Source: Paracoccus nototheniae (GTDB lineage Bacteria > Pseudomonadota > Alphaproteobacteria > Rhodobacterales > Rhodobacteraceae). From it: 53,326 nt of DNA. Every line of letters starts with the position of its first letter. Position 1 is the stretch's first letter. The notes below the pieces were generated by a model. That model had not been told where the DNA came from. It did not search any database and saw nothing but the letters and a program-made list of their open reading frames with translations. Where the stretch lies: NCBI RefSeq assembly GCF_004335005.1, contig NZ_RQRT01000022.1, positions 1 through 53,326 on the forward strand, read 5' to 3'. The translations under genes and the position numbers were made by a program. Below are positions 27,666-36,406 of the stretch, one piece after another.

Positions 27666-29063
27666 TCAGTCGGCGATGCGCGCCACGGCGGCACCGGCGC
27701 CGGTCGCGATCTGCAGCGCGGCCCATTCGCGGGCCGCGTCGTTGCGGGCCGAGGCGGCCTGCAGGCGGGCCGCCGCGCGCTGGCGGTCGGCGTCCAGCAG
27801 ATCGACCAGCGGCAGGGCACCGGCCTCGAAATTGGTGCTGGCCAGATCATAGGCGCGGTCATAGGACGCCGCAGCCTGATCCAGGGCCGCGACGCGCTGG
27901 CGCAGACGCCGCAGGTTCGACTGGCTGGTCTGCACATCCTCGACCGCCGCCGCCACCTGACTGCGCCATGCCAGATCGGCCGAGCGTGCCTCGGACAGGC
28001 GCCGGGTGCGGGTGGCCTGCAACACGCCCTGATTGGCGACGGGCAGCGACAGGCGCGGGCCAAAGCCCCATGCGGTCGCCCCGGCAGTATCGCTGACCGT
28101 GCCGGTCAGGGACAGGGATGGCAGCATGTCGGCCGTGGCCACACCCACCGCGGCCAGCGCCTGCACCAGATCCTGCTGGGCCGCGCGCACGTCGGGACGG
28201 TTGCGCAGCAGATCGGCGGGAACGCCGGTGCCGGGGCCGGGCGGAATGCGCAGCGCCCCCGATCCGCCCTGCATCTGGGTCATCAGCGGCCCGGCCTGCC
28301 GGTTCAGCAGCGTCGACAGGCGATAGACCTGCGCGTTGAACTGCGCCTCGTAATTGGGCAGATCGGCCTGGGCGGTCTGCAGCAGCGCCTCGGTCTGGGC
28401 GATGTCGTAATCGGTCGCCAGACCAAGCGACAGCATGTTGTTCGTCACCTCCAGCGTGGCCTGACGGGCGCGGATCGTCTCGCGCGTCAGGGCCAGCGCC
28501 TGCTGGTTGAACCGTGCCTCGGAATAGGCGCCGATGACCTCGGCCAGCCAAGCCAGACGGGTCACCTGCACCTCGGCCTCGGCCGAGGCATAGGCGGCGC
28601 TGGCGCCTTCGCGGGCGCGCCGTGCGCCCCCGAACAGATCAAAGACGAAACCCGCCGACAGGCTGGCATTGGTGGTGTAACCGGTGGCCACCCCGTCGCC
28701 GCCTGATCGCACGCGACCGGCAGATGCCGGGTCGCCGCTGATCTGGGATGCCAGAGGCTGGGTCGCCTGCAGGTCGGCTGCGGCAGCGCGGATCCGCTCG
28801 TTGGCCTGAATGATGTCCAGACTGGTGCCCAGACCACCGGCGATCAGCCCCGACAGGGTGCGGTCCTGATAGCCCGACCAGAAGGCATTGGTGCCGACCT
28901 GACCGACCGATGCGCCGTCGCCTTCGTCGAAGGCCGCCTGCACGCGGGTCTCGGGCAGGGCGGAAGGATCGGGCCCCACCGCCGCACAGGCCGAGATCAG
29001 CAGCAGCGCGGTCAGCGACAGGGCCGCGCGGGGAAAGGGCCGGGAAGTACGCAGAAACGTCAC
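27666..29063 (-). CDS. RND efflux outer-membrane channel lipoprotein (NodT/OprM type)
   Basis: A 465-residue TolC-like outer-membrane factor of the NodT/OprM lipoprotein family, the exit duct of a tripartite drug efflux pump. The signal ends in a lipobox, LLISAC, with cysteine at about residue 26. Two OEP repeats of long helices are visible, with the family blocks FWSGYQDRTLSGLI, NERIRAAAADL and FDLFGGARRAREGASAAY in the first half, and RNRPDVRAAQQDLVQA and SLTGTVSD in the second. Its ATG overlaps the stop of the pump gene by 4 bases, so the three genes form one operon. Confidence 0.94.
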   Translation of the reverse strand: MTFLRTSRPFPRAALSLTALLLISACAAVGPDPSALPETRVQAAFDEGDGASVGQVGTNAFWSGYQDRTLSGLIAGGLGTSLDIIQANERIRAAAADLQATQPLASQISGDPASAGRVRSGGDGVATGYTTNASLSAGFVFDLFGGARRAREGASAAYASAEAEVQVTRLAWLAEVIGAYSEARFNQQALALTRETIRARQATLEVTNNMLSLGLATDYDIAQTEALLQTAQADLPNYEAQFNAQVYRLSTLLNRQAGPLMTQMQGGSGALRIPPGPGTGVPADLLRNRPDVRAAQQDLVQALAAVGVATADMLPSLSLTGTVSDTAGATAWGFGPRLSLPVANQGVLQATRTRRLSEARSADLAWRSQVAAAVEDVQTSQSNLRRLRQRVAALDQAAASYDRAYDLASTNFEAGALPLVDLLDADRQRAAARLQAASARNDAAREWAALQIATGAGAAVARIAD

Positions 29064-32000
29064 GAGGTTTTTTCCTTTCGGGTCAGCATCGAGCGCACTT
29101 TCAGCACGGCGACGTAAAAGACAGGCACCAGGAAGATCCCGATCACCGCAGAAGAGGCCATGCCGCCCAGAACCCCGATGCCGATCGAGTTCTGCGCCCC
29201 GGCGCCCGCCCCGGACGCGATGGCCAGCGGCAGCACGCCCAGCATGAAGGCAAAGGTCGTCATCAGGATCGGACGCAGGCGCTGGCGGGCGGCGATCAGC
29301 GCGGCTTCTGCCACCGTCTTGCCCTCGTGCACCTGTGCCTGCGCGAATTCGACGATGAGGATGGCGTTTCGGGCCGCCAGCCCGATCGTCGTCAGCAGGC
29401 CGACCTTGAAGTAGACGTCATTGGACTGTTCGAAGAACAGCGCCGCCGCCAGAGCGCCCAGAATACCCACCGGCACGGTCAGCATGACCGCCAGCGGGAC
29501 GGCCCAGCTTTCGTAAAGTGCGGCCAGCGCCAGAAACACGACCAGCGCGGACAGGGCGAACAGCAGGGGTGCCTGATTGCCCGACAGGCGTTCCTGATAG
29601 GACAGACCCGTCCATGCGGTGCCATAACCGCCGTCCAGTTCGCCCACCAGCTGTTCCATCGCATCCATGCCCGCCCCCGAGGACAGTCCCGCCGCGGCAG
29701 TGCCGCTGAGTTCCATCGCACGCGTGCCGCCATAGCGGGCGACCGCCTGCGGTTCCTGTTCCCAACGCTGGCTGGAGAAGGCACCGAACGACACCATCTC
29801 GCCCTGATCGTTGCGGGCATACCAGCGGTTGATGTCTTCGGGCTGGGACCGCGTCTCGGCCTCGCCCTGCACGATGACGGGGCGCAGGTCGGTGCCCAAG
29901 GCAAAGTCGTTCACGTCGCGCCCGGCAAAGATGACGGACAGCATCGCGTTGACCTCTTGAATCGACAGACCGAAGGCTGCGGCCTTTTGCTGGTCGATAT
30001 CCAGACGCAGAGCGGTCTGGGTCGCGGCCTCGTTGCCGCGCAGACCCGTGACCCGGCCATCGGCCATCGTGTCGGCGACCAGCTGGTCGGCGGCGGCGGC
30101 CAGTGCCTCTTGGCCCTGACCGGCCTGATCGATCAGATACATGGTAAAGCCCGAAGACGTGCCCATGCCCTGAATCGCCGGGGGCTGAAGGGTAAAGATG
30201 CTGCCCTGCCGGTTGGTGGTAAAGAAATAGCCATTGGCCCGGTTCACCAGCGAGGCGATGTCGAACCCTTCCCGTTCGTCGTAGTCGCGCAGTTTGACAA
30301 AGACCATCGCGTTGTTCTGGCCGACACCGCCAAAGCTGAACCCAAGGGCCGCAAAGACGGATTCGACCGTGTCGGATTCCTGCGTCAGCATATAGTCCTC
30401 GACCTTTTCAACCAGCGCCTGCGTGGCTTGCGTGGTCGATCCGTCGGGGCCTTCGATCAGGATCAATGCGACGCCCTGATCCTCGTCCGGCAGGAACGAT
30501 CCGGGCAGGCGGTCGAACAGCGCGACGACGCCAAAGCCGATGGCGACCAGCACCAGCAGCATGCGCAGCGGACGTTTGACCAGCCGGGTCACGGTCCCGA
30601 CATAGCCGTCATTCACGCGGTCCAGATTGCGGTTGAACCAGCGGGCCGGGGCAATGCCCGTATGGCCGTGCTTGCGCGGTTTCAGCAGGCTGGCGCACAT
30701 CGCGGGCGTCAGGATGACGGCCACGCCAAGCGACAGGATCATCGCGGTGATGATGGTGATCGAGAATTGTCGATAGATCACGCCGGTCGCGCCGGTCATG
30801 AAGGCCATGGGCAGGAACACCGCGGACAGGACCAGCACGATGCCGACCAGCGCCGAGGTGATCTCGTCCATGCTTTTTTCGGTGGCCTCGACGGCGCCAA
30901 GACCCTCTTCCTCCATCACCCGCTCGACGTTCTCGACCACGACGATGGCGTCATCGACCAGCAGGCCGATGGCCAGCACCAGCGCGAACATGGTCAGCGT
31001 GTTGATGGTATAGCCCGCCACCGCCAGCACCGCGAACGTGCCCAGCAGCACGACCGGGATCGCGATCACCGGAATGATCGTCGCCCGCCAGCTTTGCAGA
31101 AAGACCAGGATCACCAGAAAGACCAGCACCACGGCCTCGGCCAGCGTGTGATAGACCTGACTGATGGATTCCTCGACAAAGGGCGAGGTATCATAGGGAT
31201 AGACGATATCGATCCCCGCCGGCAGCACGCCCGCGACGCTGTCGATCGTTTCGCGCACGGCGGCGGCGGTGTCGACCGCATTGGCACCGGTGGCCAGGTT
31301 GACGGCAAAGCCGGCCGCCGGGTTGCCATTGTGACGCGCGGCGCCGCCATAGCTTTCCTGACCGATCTCGATCCGGGCCACGTCACCCAGAAACACGGTC
31401 GAGCCATCGGGATCGACGCGCAGCAGGATGCTTTCGAATTCCTCGACCGTCGACAGCTGCGACTGTGCCGAGACCGACACGGTCAGGCGTTGACCCTCGG
31501 CGGCGGGCTGCGCGCCCAGGTCGCCGACGGTGACATTGGTGTTTTGCGCGGCGACGGCGGCGGTGACGTCCGACGGGGTGACCTGATACTGGGTCATCTT
31601 CATCGGATCCATCCAGATCCGCATCGCATAGCCCGACCCGAAGGTGTTGATCGATCCGACGCCCGGCGTCCGCTTGACCGGTTCCTCGATCAGCTGGGCG
31701 ATCAGATCGCCCAGCTCGACGGTGTCGAAATTGCCTCCGGGTGCGGTCAAGGCGCCCACCAGCAGGATCGAGCTGGTCGAACGGGCCACCTGAACACCCT
31801 GCTGCTGAACCACGTCGGGCAGCTGCGAGGTGACCAGCTGCAGGTTGTTCTGCACCTGCACCTGCGCGATATCCTCGTCCACGCTGTCATCGAAGGTCAG
31901 CGAGATCGAGGCCGAACCCGGCGTCGAGTTCGATGTCATGTAGATCAGACCGTCAAGGCCGGTCATCGCATCCTCGATCACCGTGGTGACCGAGGTTTCG

Positions 32001-32170
32001 ACGATTTCCGCCGAGGCGCCGGTATAGCTGGCGCTGATGCTGACCGTCGTCGGTGCGATCTGGGGATATTGCTCGATTGCCAGCGTGTTCAGGCCAAGCG
32101 CGCCGACAAGCATGGTCACGAGGGCGATCACCCAGGCAAAGACCGGGCGGTGAATGAAAAAGCGTGCCAT
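29060..32170 (-). CDS. RND efflux pump inner-membrane transporter (HAE1/AcrB family)
   Basis: A 1036-residue proton-driven RND transporter of the hydrophobe/amphiphile efflux (AcrB) family, expected to export antibiotics, detergents or plant-derived compounds. It begins MARFFIHRPVFAWVIALVTML and has the two large periplasmic loops and twelve membrane helices of the family. The proton-relay aspartate pair is in IGLLVDDAIVVVENVER on helix 4, and LGLAARNAILIVEFA marks the second half. Length is typical and no frame disruption is visible. It sits 6 bases after the adaptor gene. Substrate range cannot be read from sequence. Confidence 0.96.
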   Translation of the reverse strand: MARFFIHRPVFAWVIALVTMLVGALGLNTLAIEQYPQIAPTTVSISASYTGASAEIVETSVTTVIEDAMTGLDGLIYMTSNSTPGSASISLTFDDSVDEDIAQVQVQNNLQLVTSQLPDVVQQQGVQVARSTSSILLVGALTAPGGNFDTVELGDLIAQLIEEPVKRTPGVGSINTFGSGYAMRIWMDPMKMTQYQVTPSDVTAAVAAQNTNVTVGDLGAQPAAEGQRLTVSVSAQSQLSTVEEFESILLRVDPDGSTVFLGDVARIEIGQESYGGAARHNGNPAAGFAVNLATGANAVDTAAAVRETIDSVAGVLPAGIDIVYPYDTSPFVEESISQVYHTLAEAVVLVFLVILVFLQSWRATIIPVIAIPVVLLGTFAVLAVAGYTINTLTMFALVLAIGLLVDDAIVVVENVERVMEEEGLGAVEATEKSMDEITSALVGIVLVLSAVFLPMAFMTGATGVIYRQFSITIITAMILSLGVAVILTPAMCASLLKPRKHGHTGIAPARWFNRNLDRVNDGYVGTVTRLVKRPLRMLLVLVAIGFGVVALFDRLPGSFLPDEDQGVALILIEGPDGSTTQATQALVEKVEDYMLTQESDTVESVFAALGFSFGGVGQNNAMVFVKLRDYDEREGFDIASLVNRANGYFFTTNRQGSIFTLQPPAIQGMGTSSGFTMYLIDQAGQGQEALAAAADQLVADTMADGRVTGLRGNEAATQTALRLDIDQQKAAAFGLSIQEVNAMLSVIFAGRDVNDFALGTDLRPVIVQGEAETRSQPEDINRWYARNDQGEMVSFGAFSSQRWEQEPQAVARYGGTRAMELSGTAAAGLSSGAGMDAMEQLVGELDGGYGTAWTGLSYQERLSGNQAPLLFALSALVVFLALAALYESWAVPLAVMLTVPVGILGALAAALFFEQSNDVYFKVGLLTTIGLAARNAILIVEFAQAQVHEGKTVAEAALIAARQRLRPILMTTFAFMLGVLPLAIASGAGAGAQNSIGIGVLGGMASSAVIGIFLVPVFYVAVLKVRSMLTRKEKTS

Positions 32171-32176
32171 GTGGGG

Positions 32177-33439
32177 TTACTCCGTCGCAGGCGCGTCGGC
32201 GGGCGCCTCGGTCGGCGTGTCCGCCAGGGCAGGGGTGTCGTCGGCGGCAGCCTCTGGCGCAGGGGCGCCATCCGGGGCAGAGCCTGCGGCGGGGGCGGTG
32301 TCGCGCACGACGCCGTTCTCGTCGAAGGTCACCGGGACTGTCATCACCTCGGCGCCTTCGACCAGACCGGCCAGTCCGTCGACGACCAGCGTCTCGCCAT
32401 CCTCCAGGCCGCCGGTCACGATCCAATGATGCTCAAAACTGCCATCCTCGGTCAGCTGACGCTGTTCGACCTTGCCATCCACGACGACCCAGGCCGACAG
32501 AACGCCGATCTTGTCCCGGCTGGCGGCGGATTGCGACACCAGAATGGCCTGGGTCGTGCCCAGTTCGACCTGACCGCGCAGGAACATGCCCGGCAGCAGC
32601 AGGTTGTCGGGGTTGTCGAACCGGAACCGCGTGTCGATCGACCCGGTCGAGGTCGAGACCGTCACGCCCGGCGCGACCAGTTCGCCCACCGCCTGATATT
32701 CCCGACCGTTTTCCAGCGTCAGCGTCGCGTTCAGTTCGTCATTCAGGCGCAGATTGCCGTCATTGATGTCATCCAGCACGCTGAGAAAACGCGACGAGGG
32801 TTCGTACATGTCGACCTCGATCGGGTCCAGCTGGGTGACCGCCGCCATGGCTTCTGCCTGTCCCGCGGTCACCAGATCGCCGACCGAAGCCTCGGCCACG
32901 CTGGCGATGCCGGAAATTGGGCTGGTCACGGTGGTCCATTCCAGATCGGCCTCGGCCAGCGTCCGCGCGGCTTCTGCCGATTGCTGGGACGCCAGTGCCT
33001 GATCCAGCGTCGCCTGCGCCTCTTCGACCTGCGCCTGCGTGGTGCCCGATCCCAGCAGCTGCCGGGTCCGGTTGAAGGACGATTGGGCCTGCGTCACCTG
33101 CGCACGGGCCGACGCGACCGCGGCCTCGGCGCTGGCCAGATTGGCCTGATAGGTGCGGTCCTCGATTCGGAACATCGGCGTGCCTGCCTCGATCGGCTGG
33201 CCGGGCTTGTACAGGATCTCGGTGACGATGCCGCCGACCCGGGGGCGAATCGCGGTATCCGAGGCCGCAACGGCCCGGCCCGGCAGGGTCACGATTCGGG
33301 GCACATCCTGCAGCGTGACCTGAACCACGCCGACCTGTTTTGGCGGCATCTGGCCCGGATCCTGTGCGGCGGCGGGAAGGCCTGCGAAGATGGCACCGGC
33401 AAAGGCGGCTGTGGTTGCAAGGCTGGTTTTGTGCATCAT
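32177..33439 (-). CDS. RND efflux periplasmic adaptor (membrane fusion protein)
   Basis: A 420-residue HlyD/AcrA-type adaptor linking pump and outer-membrane channel. The signal peptide ends LPAAAQD and lacks a lipobox cysteine, so this adaptor is soluble rather than lipidated. The domains follow in order: beta-barrel/lipoyl strand IRPRVGGIVTEILYKPGQPIEAGTPMF, a coiled-coil hairpin (about residues 95-165, ASAEAAVASARAQVTQAQSSF), the return lipoyl half TSPISGIASVAEASVGDLV, and a barrel with LLPGMFLRGQVELG. The C-terminal 40 residues are Ala/Pro/Asp-rich and probably disordered, which is longer than usual. First gene of the operon. Confidence 0.94.
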   Translation of the reverse strand: MMHKTSLATTAAFAGAIFAGLPAAAQDPGQMPPKQVGVVQVTLQDVPRIVTLPGRAVAASDTAIRPRVGGIVTEILYKPGQPIEAGTPMFRIEDRTYQANLASAEAAVASARAQVTQAQSSFNRTRQLLGSGTTQAQVEEAQATLDQALASQQSAEAARTLAEADLEWTTVTSPISGIASVAEASVGDLVTAGQAEAMAAVTQLDPIEVDMYEPSSRFLSVLDDINDGNLRLNDELNATLTLENGREYQAVGELVAPGVTVSTSTGSIDTRFRFDNPDNLLLPGMFLRGQVELGTTQAILVSQSAASRDKIGVLSAWVVVDGKVEQRQLTEDGSFEHHWIVTGGLEDGETLVVDGLAGLVEGAEVMTVPVTFDENGVVRDTAPAAGSAPDGAPAPEAAADDTPALADTPTEAPADAPATE

Positions 33440-33486
33440 CAGAGTTCCCGATCACTTCGCCCCGCAGGACGCTATTGTTGCAGGCT

Positions 33487-33515
33487 CATTGCATGATTTT
33501 GCGGACTGTGCAATG
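33487..33515. promoter_or_regulatory. Inverted repeat between tetR-type gene and efflux operon, candidate operator
   Basis: A perfect 7-bp inverted repeat (CATTGCA, 33487-33493, and TGCAATG, 33509-33515) with a 15-bp spacer lies in the 110-bp divergent region. On each strand the half-sites also form TTGCA-N-AATG, so binding would cover potential promoters in both directions. Confidence 0.5.
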
Positions 33516-33549
33516 TTTGCTTTTCCTGCAGTTGGAGTGTGCCCGCCAA

Positions 33550-34131
33550 ATGACCATCAATCTGCGTGACCGCCGTCGCCAGCAAACCGCCCGAGAGATC
33601 CAGCTGGCCGCCCTGCGGCTGAGCCTGCGCACGGGATATGGCGCGGTCACGACCGATCTGATCGCCGCCGAGGCGGGCATCAGCCCGCGCACCTTCTTCA
33701 ACTACTACCACAACAAGCAGGCGGCGATTCTGGGCGAGGCGCCCGATATGGACTGCGATTGCGCCGACTGGATCGTCACGTCACAGCAACCGCTGTCCCG
33801 CGATCTGGCGCGGTTGATGGCGTCCCTGCTGGAGCAAAAGCACATGGACCGAGAGGTCGTGCGCATGCTGGGCCAGATCTGGAACACCACGCCCGAACTG
33901 ATGGCGCTGTTCCGCGCCTCGATGGACAATATCGCGCGCGCGCTTGGCGGCCTGCTGGAACGCCGCCTTGGCGCGGGCCACGAGGCCGAGGCGATGCTGA
34001 TGGCCGAACTGGCGACCCATGCCCTGTCCCACGCCGTCCGCGCATGGGCCGAGGACGAAACGATGAGCCTGACCGAAATCCCGGTGATGGTCGAACGCCA
34101 TCTGAACGGCATCGGCGCCCTGCTGCGCTGA
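33550..34131 (+). CDS. TetR/AcrR-family transcriptional regulator
   Basis: A 193-residue TetR-type repressor. The N-terminal helix-turn-helix spans about residues 12-58 (REIQLAALRLSLRTGYGAVTTDLIAAEAGISPRTFFNYYHNKQAAIL), and the helical C-terminal domain is the ligand-binding and dimer part. I chose the ATG at 33550; an ATG at 33493 would start inside the candidate operator. It is transcribed divergently from the RND operon and most likely represses it and itself through the inverted repeat at 33487-33515. The inducer is unknown. Confidence 0.9.
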   Translation: MTINLRDRRRQQTAREIQLAALRLSLRTGYGAVTTDLIAAEAGISPRTFFNYYHNKQAAILGEAPDMDCDCADWIVTSQQPLSRDLARLMASLLEQKHMDREVVRMLGQIWNTTPELMALFRASMDNIARALGGLLERRLGAGHEAEAMLMAELATHALSHAVRAWAEDETMSLTEIPVMVERHLNGIGALLR

Positions 34132-34173
34132 GGCCTGACGAGGGGGGCTGACGCGGGCCTGACGAAGGGGCGC

Positions 34174-35199
34174 TCAGCGGGCGGGCGCCGGTCCGGTGCT
34201 GCCGCGCACCAGCAGATCGACCCCCAGGGTGATGCTGTCGGTGCTGCCCCGCCCGGCCATCCGCGCCAGCAACAGCTCTGCCGCGCGGCGTCCAAGCCGG
34301 GCGCGATACTGGCGGATCGTGGTCAGGCCGGGGATGCAGAACGCCGCCATCTCGATATTGTCAAAGCCCATGACCGAGATGTCCTGCGGCACCCGCAGCC
34401 CCGCGCCGATCAGTCCGTTCATCAGCCCGATCGCCATCTCGTCATTGTCGCAGAAGACCGCTGTAGGCCGGTCGGGCAGGGTCAGCAATTGCTGGGCCGC
34501 GTCGCGTCCAAACCCTGCGGTGAAATCGCCTGTGATGCTGTCTTGCGGGCCGGGGGCGGGCAGGCCGGCATCCGCCAGCCCCTGCAGGAACCCCTGCCGC
34601 CGCGACCGGGTCAGCGAGCTGTCCTGAGGCCCGGTCAGATGCAGGATGCGGCGATGCCCCAGATCGGCCAGATGCTGCGCGGCCAGCCGTCCGCCCGTCG
34701 CATTGTCGGCCAGCACGCGCGGCGCATCCAGCCCCTCGATCCATTCGCAGGCCTGCACCAGCGGCGGACATCCGGGCCGGTCGAACAGCCCCGCATCCAG
34801 CCGCCCGTCCAGCACGATCACCCCATCCGACCGCGACCGGTTCAGATAGGGCCCCAGCACCGTCATCGCGGGCTGGTCGGGCACCGCCGTCGTGTCCAGC
34901 ACCAGCAGGCTGAGATGATGGTCGCGCAGCACCTCGGAGATGCCCGACAGGATCTGCGAGAAGAACGGATTGGACAGTTTCGGAACCAGCGCCAGCACCC
35001 CGCCGACCTGCTGCTGGCGCAGGTTCCGGGCGGTGAAATTCAGCGTGTAGCCGGTCTGGGCAATCGCTGCCTCGACCGCCTTCCGGGTCGTCTCGGACAC
35101 GATCGAGGGGTTGGAAATCGCCCGGCTGACCGTGGCGACCGACACGCCCGCCAGCTTGGCGACATCATGGATGCGGGGCGGACGCGATTGATCTGACAC
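34174..35199 (-). CDS. LacI-family transcriptional regulator of the sugar regulon
   Basis: A 341-residue LacI/GalR-type regulator. The N-terminal helix-turn-helix is RIHDVAKLAGVSVATVSRAI (about residues 10-29), followed by the hinge helix (NFTARNLRQQQV) and a periplasmic-binding-protein-like sugar-sensing domain to the end (VLALVPKLSNPFF, VMGFDNIEMAAFCIPGLTTIRQ). I chose a GTG at 35199 because AAGGTGAG lies just upstream and the DNA-binding domain follows directly; an in-frame ATG upstream (35265) adjoins an operator-like site. It is divergent from the sugar isomerase operon. Five matching 14-bp dyads at three loci suggest it controls the whole 34-46 kb block, including itself. Confidence 0.93.
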   Translation of the reverse strand: MSDQSRPPRIHDVAKLAGVSVATVSRAISNPSIVSETTRKAVEAAIAQTGYTLNFTARNLRQQQVGGVLALVPKLSNPFFSQILSGISEVLRDHHLSLLVLDTTAVPDQPAMTVLGPYLNRSRSDGVIVLDGRLDAGLFDRPGCPPLVQACEWIEGLDAPRVLADNATGGRLAAQHLADLGHRRILHLTGPQDSSLTRSRRQGFLQGLADAGLPAPGPQDSITGDFTAGFGRDAAQQLLTLPDRPTAVFCDNDEMAIGLMNGLIGAGLRVPQDISVMGFDNIEMAAFCIPGLTTIRQYRARLGRRAAELLLARMAGRGSTDSITLGVDLLVRGSTGPAPAR

Positions 35200-35250
35200 A
35201 ACAAACTCACCTTGTCGGGAAGGGGTCAGGCTTAGCCGAAAAAATCGGGT

Positions 35251-35264
35251 TGTAAACCTTTTCA
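35251..35264 (+). promoter_or_regulatory. Candidate LacI-family operator 1
   Basis: TGTAAACCTTTTCA fits the shared pattern TGTAA-N4-TTTCA. It lies in the divergent region, 52 bases upstream of the regulator start, and its centre is 32 bases (three helical turns) from operator 2. Confidence 0.7.
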
Positions 35265-35282
35265 TCCTGTGGTTTCGTCGGG

Positions 35283-35296
35283 TGAAACCGATTACA
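35283..35296 (-). promoter_or_regulatory. Candidate LacI-family operator 2
   Basis: On the minus strand this reads TGTAATCGGTTTCA, 13 of 14 identical to the site at 41083. It lies 52 bases upstream of the isomerase start at 35348. Confidence 0.7.
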
Positions 35297-35347
35297 TGCC
35301 AATGCAATCGGGATTGAGGCGAACCGGGGGGAGTTCCGGGAGGACAT

Positions 35348-36406
35348 ATGAAGACCATCAAGGGCCCTGGGCTGTTTCTGGCCCAGTTCATCGGCACATC
35401 CGCGCCGTTCGACGATTTCGACGCCATCACCGGATGGGCGGCGGATTGCGGCTATCTGGGCATTCAGCTGCCCTCGGGGGCCGGGTCGATGATCGATCTG
35501 GACCGCGCCGCGACCTCGCAGACCTATTGCGACGAGCTGTCGGGGCGGGCGCAGGCCAAGGGCGTGCAGATCACCGAACTGTCGGCCCATCTGCAGGGTC
35601 AACTGGTCGCCGTGCATCCGGCCTTCGATGCGGCCTTCGACGGGTTCGCCCCGGCCCATCTGCGGGGTAATGCGCCCGCACGGCAGGCATGGGCGGTCGA
35701 TCAGATCATGAAGACCATCGATGCCTCGGCCCATCTGGGCCTTGACCGGATGGCGGCGTTTTCGGGCGCGCTGGCCTGGCCGTACCTGTACCCTTGGCCG
35801 CAGCGCCCCGCCGGTCTGGTCGAGGCGGCGTTCGACGAACTGGCCGCCCGCTGGCGTCCGCTGCTGGATCACGCCGACAGCCGTGGCGTCGATATCTGCT
35901 TCGAGATCCACCCGGGCGAGGATCTGCATGACGGCGTGACATTCGAGATGTTTCTGGACCGTGTGGATCAGCATCCCCGGGCAAAGATGCTGTACGATCC
36001 GTCGCATTACCTGCTGCAGCAGCTGGATTATCTGGCCAATCTGGACATCTATGCCGACCGCATCGGCATGGTTCATGTCAAGGATGCCGAATTCAACCCG
36101 ACGGGGCGGCAGGGCGTCTATGGCGGTTATCAGCCTTGGGCCGACCGCGCCGGACGGTTCCGCAGCCTTGGCGACGGGCAGGTCGATTTCAAGGCGATCT
36201 TTTCCAAGCTGGCCGTGATGGGCTTTGACGGTTGGGCCGTGGTCGAATGGGAATGCGCGATCAAGCACCCTGAAGATGGCGCCCGCGAAGGCGCGGCCTT
36301 TGTGCGCGATCACATCATCCGGGTGACCGACCGCGCCTTTGACGATTTCGCGGATGGCGGGGCGGATACCCGTGCCAACCGCCGGATGCTGGGGCTTGAG
36401 ACATGA
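35348..36406 (+). CDS. Sugar phosphate isomerase/epimerase family TIM-barrel protein (cytoplasmic)
   Basis: A 352-residue xylose-isomerase-like TIM barrel (AP endonuclease 2 superfamily) without a signal peptide. Metal-ligand positions are visible as the glutamate in CFEIHPGEDLHDG, the aspartate/histidine in YDPSHY and MVHVKDAEF, and the last glutamate in AVVEWECAIKHP. Such proteins isomerise, epimerise or, in 3-keto-glycoside pathways, eliminate keto sugars. The specific reaction is not evident. It heads an operon: its stop overlaps the start of the Gfo/Idh gene (ATGA). The start has GGGAGGACAT upstream. Confidence 0.9.
   Translation: MKTIKGPGLFLAQFIGTSAPFDDFDAITGWAADCGYLGIQLPSGAGSMIDLDRAATSQTYCDELSGRAQAKGVQITELSAHLQGQLVAVHPAFDAAFDGFAPAHLRGNAPARQAWAVDQIMKTIDASAHLGLDRMAAFSGALAWPYLYPWPQRPAGLVEAAFDELAARWRPLLDHADSRGVDICFEIHPGEDLHDGVTFEMFLDRVDQHPRAKMLYDPSHYLLQQLDYLANLDIYADRIGMVHVKDAEFNPTGRQGVYGGYQPWADRAGRFRSLGDGQVDFKAIFSKLAVMGFDGWAVVEWECAIKHPEDGAREGAAFVRDHIIRVTDRAFDDFADGGADTRANRRMLGLET

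Noticed and set aside
28910..33496. 1528-codon open frame opposite the RND efflux operon
   Set aside because: Antisense to three clear efflux genes; the translation is Arg/His/Asp-rich with no recognisable fold. Its length reflects the third-position GC of the operon.
35200..35430. Longer form of the LacI-type regulator
   Set aside because: The extension would read through both operator-like sites and the isomerase leader; the GTG at 35199 has AAGGTGAG and gives a standard N-terminus.
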